A stretch of 64,000 nucleotides of DNA from Rozella allomycis CSF55 (taxonomy: Eukaryota > Rozellomycota), in contig KE561096.1 of NCBI GenBank assembly GCA_000442015.1, forward strand, positions 1 through 64,000. Reading direction: 5' to 3'. The first letter of the stretch is position 1. Every line of letters starts with the position of its first letter. The notes under the pieces were generated by a model. It had not been told where the DNA came from and made no database searches. It saw only the letters and a program-made list of their open reading frames with translations. This document shows, piece by piece, positions 1 to 9,837 of the stretch. The position numbers were made by a program, and so were the translations under genes.

Positions 1-175
1 GATGCTTTGTGAAAAATCACGGACATATTTATTTTTTTAATGCGAGCGAAGCGAGTACAACCGCTAGTGACATTATAAACTATGACAAGTCTCGCAGTGC
101 TCGTTAAATCGGACGGGGAGTTAATTAAGAAATAAAAACAAATTTCTTCACAATACAACTATTGTTTATGCTTTT

Positions 176-478
176 ATGAGTAATNATTTTATATTAAACC
201 CGAAACTTTGTAGTGTTGTTTCGTGGTTCTTGTTGGGCCTTCCCAAAAGGTGGGGGTCCGGCATATTCCTTTCTGCCCACCCTTCAGCAATATATGTGAG
301 AACAAATATGATAAAATTTTTATTGAGATGTCCGTTAAATGTTAATAACTTGAAAATTCCAAAATGTATTAAAATAAGAGATGAAATATGTGATGTTTTG
401 AATTCGACCGTATGTTCATATTGTAAAGAGAAAGGTCATGTGTTGCAAGAATGTAAAAAAATTGGAGTACTGCAATGA
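176..478 (+). pseudogene. Gag-like zinc-knuckle fragment
   Basis: An open frame of about 100 codons ends in a CCHC zinc knuckle, C-x2-C-x4-H-x4-C (CSYCKEKGHVLQEC), the nucleic-acid-binding motif of retroelement Gag proteins and some cellular RNA-binding proteins. The frame contains an N at 185, so its 5' part is uncertain, and I see no protease, reverse transcriptase or LTR beside it. The best reading is a retroelement scrap; a short cellular zinc-knuckle protein is possible. From 479 to 593 I see only AT-rich sequence with another N at 518. Confidence 0.3.
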
Positions 479-627
479 TTGTAAACGCGTTTTTCGCAAA
501 ACAAAAAAACATGAATTNTATTAATATAAATTAATAAAACATTTAACTTGAACAACTATGAAATTTGATACATTTATTTGTAATCTACTAATCTGTTAGA
601 TAGTGGAGGTAGTTCTAACAAGTTCAA

Positions 628-3600
628 TCAAATTGTCATTCTTTTTGGGCAGACCACCGAGATAACCTTTGCTGAGAATGATTGAAAGAGGATACCCCAG
701 ATTTGTAGTTGTTTTCTGAACACTTCAAGAATAAAGTAGATTATTCCTATTCCAAAGGAGGCCAAGATGCAATAAATGCTTACATTGCCTGATCCTATTT
801 ATGTTTAGAGTTGTGAAGGAATACCTAGACCTTCTTGAACGCCGGGAGTCCAAATAATGAAGGAACCAATCAAAGCGCCTACTGGAATGAAATGATGATT
901 AAATACCTATAATGAGATGAAATGATTATTAAATACCTATAATGAGATGAAATGATGATTAAATACCTATTATCTCATAACAATTCTTTCTACTTACCTA
1001 TTATCTCACATTACTTGCTCAATTACCTATCTAAGTTTTATCTTTAATAGTTACCTATGTAAATCACCCATTAATAGTTACCTATGAGAATGCCGTATAG
1101 AGAATATTTATTTTTGAATATAGATTTGGTTAAAGGCAACTCGAATCTCTTTTTGCAGAGATAGAGAGTAAACCATTGCCCAATAATAATGGCAGCAAAG
1201 TAAGCCGCCTGACTTTTATTTAAAATTTGTTTTTGTTGGACTGCATTGAATGACTTTCCATTTGACGTTAGAACTGGAGAATCAGAGTTGAAGTATTTAG
1301 AGCCAAGACCAATGAGATTCCAAACATCTAAACCATCTAAATAGAGAGATAAAAGATAAGAAATGAAACAAGAAAGAGTGATGATTCCACCACCGAATAA
1401 ATAAGACCACAAAAGTAATTCATTGTCGACTAGAACTTCACCTGTTTCATTTCTTTTGAACATTTTGTGTAGAAATGATAATTTTTCAAAAGAAGAATTT
1501 GACATTTTCTCTGTGCATAAAACTTTTCTTGGTGGGAACAACATTAAATCTCCATCTGATGGTTCCCAAGCATAACTCAGTGCAGGCAGCAATTCAGTCC
1601 CTACTAAAGTAGGTATTATACTTGTTACCTAGATCTATAAATAATATTAAAACAGATGACAATGGCAAGGGTATTTGAAAGATAACAAAAAATAGAAAAG
1701 AAGCAGCTTCTGGGAATATATGAGTTAGAGTGTATTTGATAGATTTCTTTAGATTTGAAAATATTAATCTTCCTTGGGCAATGCCAACTACAATTGAAGG
1801 GAAATTATCATCTAACAGAATCATTGCTGCAGCTTCTTTAGAAACATCACTTCCTGTCATATTCATACTAATGCCTAAATCAGCCTTTTTCAACGCTGGG
1901 GCATCATTCACTCCATCTCCACTAACACCTACTATATGTCCTTTCAATACTTTTAAATTTATTTACCTTTTGCTTGACACTTCTCTACAATTAATAGTTT
2001 ATGATGTGGAGCTGTTCTTGCAAACACTATTTCCTTCTTTGATAGGATTATATCCCAATCATTGGCACTCAATGCATCTATTTTATCTCCATGAATCACA
2101 ACTGCATCATATTCACTTTCACTTATCAATTGAATTGGTTTCTTCAATCTATTAGCAGCCATTGCAGCTGTATCACCTTTACATTGCAACTAGTCAGAGT
2201 TTACCTTGTAAGAACTATTACTACTCTTTTACCTAGTAAGAGTTACTACTAATCTGTTACCTTGTAAGAGCCATTACTACTACTCTATTACCTTGTTATA
2301 CCCACTACAACTAGTTTANACCCACTACGACTAGTTTACCTTGTTATGCTCCTTAATATTCTTCTACCTTGTTATACCCACTACAACTAGTTTACCTTGT
2401 CAACGCCTTAATACGCTTATACCTGATAATAATCCAATCTTTCTTGCTATGGCTTCAGCTGTCAATGGATGATCACCTGTAACCATCACAACTTGAATCC
2501 CTCATCTCAAACAATCAAATAATCTACCCGCATTTCTACATGACGTAACTGCTTTTCTAACACCCTTCTTTGGTGGATCCATCAACGCTATCAATCCAAT
2601 AAACGTAAAATTATCAATTGGATAATTCGGTGGTTCATTCACAAACTTGAAATTAACTTCATTGTCTATCAAACATTCTGCAAACGCCAACACTCGTTGC
2701 CCTTGACTAGCAAATGTTTCATACGCTACATTAAACTGCTGTGTATGTTCATTGTTCCATTCTTCTATTTTATCATTTATTTTAATGTATTTGCATTTCT
2801 TTATTATTCTCTCGGGTGCTCCCTTTAAATAGACTGTCAGTTCTCCCTTGTCATGTTTTCTTTTGTGCACAGTCATATGCCATTTATTACTACTATTAAA
2901 CGGTATTTCAAACACCTTTATTATAGATAGTAGACTGCTTTACCTATATAGAGTCATTTAAACTTGTTTACCTATCTCAAGTTATTTAAACTTGTTTACC
3001 TTTATCAACACATTTAAACCTGTTTACCTTGGGGTGTTGACTTTGCAACTCTTCTACTTTCACATGACTCACTGCATATCTCATCAATCCAGTCTCCGTT
3101 GCATCTCCAATAATTCTTCTCTTTTCAATTGGACTAGAATCACTCTCATCAAACCTCGCTTTGGAACACAAACAACTAATTTCTGTCAACTCTTTCAAAT
3201 TGGGAACATTCAACTGAACACTCTTGCCATCCTCTTCATGATACTCCAACTCATTCACTTGATGCACACTCAAATTCAAATAACATCCAACAACACTCAT
3301 CTTATTCTGCGTCAACGTCCCTTTCTTTTCAAAATGATTTAAATTACCAGTCTTATCAGACGCCAACAATGTTATCCCTCCCAACGTCTCCACACCCTGC
3401 AAATCTTTAACAAGAACATTCATCTTGGACATCTTCTTGGCTGCTATAGTCAACAACAACGTAACTGTCGCCGGCAATCCCTGCGGCACAAACGCTACCA
3501 GAATGCCAATCGCAAACGCAAAGTTAGTTGAGATCGCTTTGGGATTAGTCGCCATCCCAATTATAAAGAATATTATCGCCAGTGTAATGGAAACACCAGC

Positions 3601-4585
3601 CATCTTCTTCACAAACAAATCAATTTCTCTAGACATCTGAGACGGCCTCTTCTCTTCCTTGCACGTCATTGACGCTATACTCCCCAACACAGTCGCATCT
3701 CCAGTTCTTATCACTACCCCATACCCCTCGCCATTCACAACCAACGTTCCAAAGAACATCAAGTTACTCGCTTCCAAATAATTGTTATTCCCCTTCAACA
3801 AACTTCTCTCTTGTGGCTCTGACTCTCCAGTCAGCGATGAATTATCAACCTTTCTTTCATTAAACATCATCTTACTTTAATCTCATTACACGATATCAAT
3901 CTAATATCAGCTGGCACCTTGTCTCCAATCTTAACAATCACTACATCCCCAGGCACCAGCGTCTCACTCGCAACCTCAACCATCTTCCCCTCCCTAATCA
4001 CCGTCGAATTACTAGGAATCATATTCTACATCAAACCCAACAAAAATCCCCACCAAAAATGACTCCAAAATACTCTGGCTCTTGTACTCTTGGAAAAACT
4101 CTATAAACGCATTCAACAAGGTCACAACAATCAACACAATCCCCAATATAATCTACCCACAACACAAAAATTTCTTACATTCTCCTGCCCTCCAACCAGA
4201 AAATACAACACAACACTCAATATCCCGGCCACCATCAGCAACACATTAAAAAGACCAGTCAGAAAATGCAGAAATCTCTTCAACAATGAATCCTTTTTAG
4301 GTGGCGTCAATGTGTTCCTGCCATACTGGACCAACAGCTCTTTCGCCTTGTCTTCAGTCAGCCCCTATCTCAATCGCAACACTTTTTTACCTAGATTACT
4401 GGCTAAATGATTAATTACTCTTGATCGAGTCACTGATTCTTCATCAACACTCGTTTGGAACCGATCAGCTACCTCTTTGATCGATAACATGTGTTCATCC
4501 TTTTATGCTTGTGTTGGTTAATTACTATGAAGGGCTTCTTGCTGGCACTCGTATCTGTGCGCTCTAATGGGATTGCTGGATCCAT
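628..4585 (-). CDS. Na,K-ATPase-type (P2C) P-type ATPase alpha subunit, about 1,030 aa after splicing
   Basis: A cation-pumping P-type ATPase of the plasma membrane. In order it shows the N-terminal [16 protein letters not shown] region, [12 protein letters not shown] of the actuator domain, the M4 motif [10 protein letters not shown], the phosphorylation motif DKTGT, KGAPERI of the nucleotide domain, [20 protein letters not shown], the M5/M6 segment with FPEAAS and IDLGTELLPA, and M7-M10. These match Na,K/H,K-ATPase alpha subunits better than fungal ENA or Ca pumps. The start is the ATG at 4585; a 26-nt intron follows codon 20. Ten or so single introns (26-30 nt) and four stacks of adjacent introns must be removed; the summed exons give about 1,034 codons, the usual family length. 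The C-terminal 25 residues are uncertain: a neighbouring frame would stop at 594. M4 has Q where animal pumps have E. A beta subunit is not visible nearby. Confidence 0.93.
882..1081 (-). repeat. Intron stack A: seven adjacent GT...AG units
   Basis: On the minus strand, reading from 1081 down to 882, seven consecutive segments each begin GTA and end AG: 27, 28, 29, 31, 30, 30 and 25 nt, with unit borders at 1081/1055, 1054/1027, 1026/998, 997/967, 966/937, 936/907 and 906/882. The 30-nt units at 966-937 and 936-907 differ by one base, and the 25-nt unit matches their first half, so they are recent duplicates. Deleting the whole block joins LYGILI to VGALIGSF of the ATPase in frame. No exon base lies between the units. 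Confidence 0.9.
2177..2422 (-). repeat. Intron stack C: eight, probably nine, adjacent GT...AG units
   Basis: Reading down from 2422, the units are 27, 28, 28, 48, 31, 28, 28 and 28 nt, each starting GTA and ending AG (mostly ACAAG). The 48-nt unit (2339-2292) carries an N at 2319. Its two halves both resemble the unit at 2395-2368, so the N probably hides a lost ATAACAAGG junction and the true count is nine. Removing 2177-2422 joins ARKIGLLS to [11 protein letters not shown], exactly as expected for the P2C family. The units share words such as TAGTAGTAA and GTAGTGGGT, which shows tandem duplication. Confidence 0.9.
2916..3027 (-). repeat. Intron stack B: four adjacent 28-nt GT...AG units
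   Basis: Exactly four 28-nt units (3027-3000, 2999-2972, 2971-2944, 2943-2916) each run from GTAAA to AAAG or ATAG. The first three share the word GTAAACA-GTTTAAAT. Removing all 112 nt joins SQHPK to [12 protein letters not shown], the conserved segment before the KGAPER loop. Each unit alone would be a normal intron for this genome. Confidence 0.93.
4365..4418 (-). repeat. Intron stack D: two adjacent GT...AG units
   Basis: A 28-nt unit (4418-4391) is directly followed by a 26-nt unit (4390-4365), both GTAA...TAG. Removing both joins VTRSR to GLTED, the conserved SRGLT motif of Na,K-ATPases. The two units are not obviously similar to each other, unlike those in the larger stacks. Confidence 0.88.
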
Positions 4586-4814
4586 TGTTAATGTATTGCT
4601 ATGACAGGGGTCGGAAATGGATGGATGGCCTTTTAATGGGTCACAATAAGAGATAAGAAATTAAAAGTGGAAATTAAAATTAAATTCTGTGTTGTAATTA
4701 TGAAAACTTGGAAGGAAGTAAACGGACGACGCTAGTCTTTCAGCCTTAGTAATGCACGTCATTTAGTAATACTATGAAAAGAATAATAAAAAATTAAAAT
4801 ATTAATAATTTGTG

Positions 4815-6351
4815 CTAATTTAATTTCTTCACAACTATTGAATCGCCATAGTTTAAAATGCACTGTTCAATTGAATTTACACATACGTCGACAATACCTA
4901 CACATTTATCGCGGAATAAGAATTCCAAATTGCGATCAAGTATCATTAAAGAATCCTGACAGCAAACATAAATGTTTTCATTCTGCAATACCAAACTTTT
5001 GAATTTGTGATCCAAAGAGAAGCTCTTGTATTCATTAGGCTACAAATAAAAGCTTTATATATTACATCCAGTACATTTTGCTTGATTATCTCATAGGGAG
5101 TAACTATAATCACATGCTTCGATGAAAGGTAATGAATCGATATCGCGATTTTAAACACCTTGGACAATTTCGACTCGATTTGCTCTTTTCTAAAGAATAA
5201 TACTTACTTTTTACCTTGCAATTCATAAGAGAATATATGGCCACCGTCAGTAAGCGTATGAATGATGCTATTCGTTTCATTGAACGAAACCGAAAAGACT
5301 ATTTCGGATCGCGGAATCCTTTACTTTCTAAGTTGAGATTCGTATCGTGATTCTTGTAACAATCTTTTAGTTTATATTGTTTCCTTTTATTAACACGAAA
5401 TAGACATACACCAATTTGACTTGGTTTTCAACCACTTGACACAAGCAAATTTTCCCGCCTCTACACGCACTCAAGATCTTGATGAAAATGCCAATTAAAT
5501 CTTACTTGCGCACCATTCTTTAACCATGCAATCTAATAAAGCATAGTAATTGTCACTTACTTTGATAATCGGCGACTCGTGAGGAAATTCAAGGAATTGT
5601 TTTGACCAATAGTTTGCATTTGGGGCATTTTCTTCAAAGTTGCATAACACAAGATCACCTTTCACTCCTATGCATGATTAATACCTTGCTTGGATCCAAC
5701 AGCAACCTGATGGTGGTTTGTAGGATTTACTGCCATATTTAGAGCATCAATTTGAATCACTAATTGGCTTTTCAAAACTATAGTGTCTCCTCGTATCACG
5801 AAATAAAGGACTAGTCTGTATTGTCCCAAAACTGTTACTTTTTGACATGTTTGAACTTGAAGATTGGTTTGAAATCGCATAGAATTGATAGTTTCCGCAC
5901 CAGCAAATGTAATTTATATAATCTTGAGATTTATAAACCAAATCTTGGTCTTTATCTTCCATTTCTACCTTTCTTTCAGGGAATATCGCGTTAAAGTAGT
6001 CTTTAAATATCGCTTGTCATAATTACTTGAAAAATTCTCTTGTGTCTTTATATTGTCCAGTAATGCATCTGAAAACTTTGACTCTATTTTATCCAGAAAC
6101 TCAATCAAGCTTGATTCATTGTATTCTGCAAATGACAAGGAATCGTTTTGGGAAAATTGGACAGGATCGACTTGTATCTGTAATTATTTGAAATATCAAA
6201 GTACACCAATTGCGCATGGTTGTTCGACTTGGGTAGAATTAGTCGATTGTTTTAGCTCTTCACACTGAATGTATTTTTCCTGCGCATTGATTATACTTTT
6301 GCCATTAGATTTGCGCAATATATGAAAATCCGTCGAGAAGTCTTGAAACAT
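4815..6351 (-). CDS. WD40 beta-propeller protein, possibly a dynein-2 intermediate chain (DYNC2I2/WDR34-like)
   Basis: Starts at ATG 6351 and ends at TAG 4815. The coding frame is cut by small introns (for example 26-29 nt ones that restore QPCAI/IQVDPV, ENFS/NYFNAIFP and NVLD/PNEYKS). The N-terminal 100 residues contain STQVEQ, which resembles LC8-binding motifs. The rest reads as beta-propeller blades, e.g. IDALNMAVNPTNHHQVAVGS followed by GDLVLCNFEEN and IIKIAWLKNG, an arrangement that recalls WDR34. Splicing around 5820-5900 and 5340-5420 is not resolved, and a frameshift there cannot be excluded. Identity as a WD-type propeller is fairly sure; the dynein-2 assignment is inference, weakly supported by the likely zoosporic lifestyle. 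It is transcribed away from WDR48. Confidence 0.5.
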
Positions 6352-6517
6352 TCCCTATTGGCCGAAGCCACCAATCTTCTATGTTCGCTATTATTCGATC
6401 AAGATAAAATGGGAAAAGTCATGCAAGAAATTAGTTTTATTTTGCCCTGATAAGAGCTTTCAGATCAGTGTGACTGCTCTTAATGTAGACATTGGTCAAA
6501 CCATTAACCAAGCCATC

Positions 6518-8632
6518 ATGAATGAAAAGGTTACTTTATCATATACTCTACCTCTACCAAATGAAACTTCATTTCCATGTCTATATAACAATGTTTTGAA
6601 AAAGGATCAGAGTGGAAATTTATGGTGTGGAAGTAGGGATGGAAATCTCTATAACTTGACACAGTAAACTTGCCGAATCTCCGTCATTAGAAATCACGTT
6701 TATTCAAAGCATTCAGAATGGATTAATGATTTTATATTCCTTGATGGGTCCAGTAAAATGGAATTATATTTCAAATTGAGATGTTATTTCATGTTCGTCT
6801 GATACAAGTGTTATAATTTGGAATATTGAAAACCAAACGCCATATGTGTTCTCCAAACATAAAGATTATGTGAAAACTCTGTGTGAATGGAATTCAAGTC
6901 AATTTGTATCCGGAGGATTGGACAAGTCTTGTATGTTGTGGGATGTGGAAACTGAAGATTCAATTATGGCTATTGTGGATACATGTATAACGACCAGTAG
7001 TGGGATATATGCCATGGCATCTTTACCTTTACAATCTTTGATAGCTGTTGGATGCAATACCGAAAATGTAAGCCGTGTATCTTTAACTAGTTGAGGTTAT
7101 TAAACTCTATGATGTCAGATCGGGAAAACATGAATCCAGTCTAAAGGGGCACTCGGATAATATAAAAGATATTTTGATAGTAGATGAATTGGTAAATTCC
7201 TTTGATGATCATTTAAAGATCTTTAGTGCCAGCGCAGATGGGACTATTAGGAAATGGTCTTTGAGTAATCATCGATGCATTGAAACATTTGATCATCACG
7301 AAGATTGTAGTGTTTGGAGATTGAAAGTAGATTCAAAAGGGAATATCTGGTCTAGTGATAGAAATGGTTCCATTTATAGTTTCAGCAGCGCCAATGATGC
7401 CAAACTTCGATTGGAATGTCCTGGAGGTGTTTTAGATGTAATTTTAATCTATTTAGAATAAAAGTTTCTCGTGGATGAAACCGATGGAAAACTTTTAGTT
7501 TCTTCAATGGATCCGGCTATTCGGGCTTACGTAAATTAAATAACAAATTCTTGAAAAGGATCTCGACACAAAAGAAAAGATTTTTGATTATCCAAGTACC
7601 AAAATTTACTATGAAAATAGAAAGGCACTCCAGGTATAACGAAATTCCGATTGCTGAACGATCGACAACACTTGGTGTCGCAAACTGTGGATAGAAAGAG
7701 TCAATACTGGGACATTTTAACAGGACAAGTTTTGCAAGTGAAAGAAAAAGACACAAATTTTGAAGAATATGTAGAGGAAAAACAGATGGACACTTGGTGC
7801 AATAATTGGTGTTCCATTGATATCCGTACAGGGGTAATTATATTGATCTATTATAATCTTTTAGAGATTAAGAATGAAATTAAAAGAAAATTTTTGTTTC
7901 TCATCAGATCTTTATCTTTCCGATGTGAAATATCCAAAGATGCCTGAAGACTCTGATTACCGTGGAAATATCGGTTTGATAATTATTCATTCGCTTCTTT
8001 CTAATTATGTTCAACCATTGAACGTAGAAAGCTCGCCTGCCACTCCTGGAAATTCCAACACTGATTATTTGAGCGACATTGATTATTCTTTTTTCAAACT
8101 ACCTTCATCAACCAAAGTTAGATTCGATTCTGAGCCCGATGGTTATTTAGCCACACATACCTTATATTCTTCTACGATATCCGAAATTTCAAATAGAAAA
8201 GATGATATTTCCCCGATCATGCCGCGATGGATTGAACACGCACTACTTTACGTAAGGGTCTTTATGGTATTTATTAGAATCAAATTCCAATCAAATCAAC
8301 TACCAAAATACCAGTTGAGTTGATCAACTTGACAAATAAAGCGGCAACTCCAGATTCCAATACCAATTTAACAATCCATCCCATGGTCCGTATTCGCAAA
8401 TTAGGAGAATTCTTAAAAAAGGAACTTTGCTTAAAGGAAAACGCAGATGTTAAGTTTTATTTAAATGACGTGGTAAGTTTTTTGATTTTTTTTCTAATAG
8501 CTATTAGATTCAAACATAAACATTGGCACACTGAAGATGATTAAATGGAAAAAGGGCGGAGATATCCCATTGGGATTTTATGTAACCGATCAAAAGAATG
8601 AAATTGATCAAGGGAATGATCACGAAAAATAA
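6518..8632 (+). CDS. WDR48: WDR48/UAF1-like activator of ubiquitin-specific proteases
   Basis: A WD40 propeller with a C-terminal ubiquitin-like tail; in other eukaryotes it binds and activates USP1/USP12/USP46-type deubiquitinases. Conserved pieces in order: KHSEWINDFIFLDGS, SCSSDTSVIIW, FSKHKDYVKTL, GGLDKSCMLWDV, SADGTIRKWSL, LLNDRQHLVSQ, NNWCSIDIRTG, NQIPIKS and the terminal TLKMIKWKKGGDIPLGFY, which matches the last strand of human WDR48. At least ten introns of 26-31 nt are needed. I chose the ATG at 6518; an upstream in-frame ATG at 6470 would add 16 residues. One junction near 7590-7640 is ambiguous. A further open stretch beginning at ATG 6322 lies in the divergent promoter and is unexplained. 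Confidence 0.85.
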
Positions 8633-8767
8633 ATTATTCACCTACATCTTTTTTATGGGTTTCTTCTTCAAAGTGACACATGTTAGACACCCCGCGAAAA
8701 ATGTCATTTTGTAAATTTCACGAGTCGATTGTTGTAAAGTTTATATTTCGACCCTGGTTCTCAAACA

Positions 8768-9779
8768 ATGCAAGCGGAAGCACCTTCAAGTATGGAGGTG
8801 TTGTACCAACAGGTTCGTGAACATGTCAAAGAAATGAATGGTATTTGGGGAAACGGATTCGACAAATCCTGGAAAGTGGTTTTACTTCCTGATCGGTCCG
8901 ACCCAAGAAAGGAGCCACATGTAACTCTTGTAAGATGGATTAATTTAGAATATGCCGCCAATATTGAATGTCATCGATCTTATGAGAATGGATGAAGAGG
9001 TTGTTGACAAGTATCTTTCCTTGTATAAAGCCAAAGTACCAGAGCACATTAGTAGACATCAAAAATTGATTTTGCTGGCTAATGAGATTGGAGCCTGTGG
9101 TGCATCCTTTCTTTCTGATGTTAACCCAGTGTATCGCTTGTTTGCAATATCCAAAGAACTCTGTCAAGAAATTGTTGCAGAGCAGATTGATTATTTGCCA
9201 TTCTTGAAGTTATTTGCTCCTGATCGTATAGTCGAAGCTGTTCAGAAAAGACACGATCAAAAAAAGGGTTTATCTTCTAAACCACCCTCCAAACCTCCTT
9301 CCAACTATGGCGGTGACAGCAACAAACAAAGTGAAAAGCCAAGGAGAAAGTTCTTGTTTGAAAACGATCAAGAAGAAAACAGATCGAGGAAATCTAGCCA
9401 GGGATCATATGGAAATAGAGGCCAGGAGTTCGGTCAAGGTGACAGTAACAATGAAGGAAGGAGCTATGGAGGTTATTCAAATGGGAATGATTCAAGATCA
9501 TCAAGAAGAGCTTACAGTGTAGGATCTAAAAATAATGAATCTGCTCAAGGAACGTCGTGGAATAATGAACCTTCTCAAGGAACGTCGTGGAACAATGAAC
9601 CTGCTCAAAGCTCTTCATGGAACAATGAACCTTCTCAAAGTAATTCATGGAACAACGAATCTGCTCAAAGTCAGCCCCAACAAAATCAATCTAATCAACA
9701 AGAAGAATCTAGCGGTTGGGGAAAAGAAGATACGTCTGGTTGGCGCGTGTCTAATGAAGCTGATGATTGGGGTTCCTAA
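8768..9779 (+). CDS. Unknown protein with helical N-terminus and Q/N/S-rich repeat tail
   Basis: Two exons are separated by a 19-nt intron at 8930-8948 (GTAAGA...TTTAG), joining PHVTL to NMPPILNV. The first 165 residues are predicted largely helical (leucine-rich, e.g. YLPFLKLFAPDRIVEAVQKR). After a KPPSKPP linker the protein becomes a disordered Ser/Gly/Asn/Gln-rich tail with five 10-residue repeats of the type NNEPSQGTSW, ending DDWGS. I do not recognise the family. The W-containing low-complexity tail resembles those of RNA-granule or Argonaute-hook proteins, but that is a loose analogy. Confidence 0.75.
9531..9680 (+). repeat. Five coding 30-bp tandem repeats (NNE-S/P-A/P-Q-xxSW)
   Basis: Five in-frame 30-bp units encode NNESAQGTSW, NNEPSQGTSW, NNEPAQSSSW, NNEPSQSNSW and NNESAQSQPQ. 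DNA similarity between units is high, showing recent tandem expansion inside the gene; the last unit is decaying. Each unit places a Trp in a Gly/Ser/Asn context. Confidence 0.9.
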
Positions 9780-9837
9780 ACAATTAAATAAAATACTGCA
9801 GTGATGAAACAATATTTATTTTGTCTACTTGATGTAT

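Noticed and set aside
1-130. Possible telomeric or subtelomeric end
   Set aside because: No telomere repeat is present; the first bases look like ordinary intergenic DNA.
907-966. Simple microsatellite or CRISPR-like repeat-spacer array
   Set aside because: The repeats sit exactly between AG and GT borders in a eukaryotic gene and have no spacers; intron duplication explains them better.
1730-2155. Plus-strand 141-codon frame across the ATPase
   Set aside because: It is antisense to the conserved GDGVNDAP and neighbouring ATPase exons and crosses an intron.
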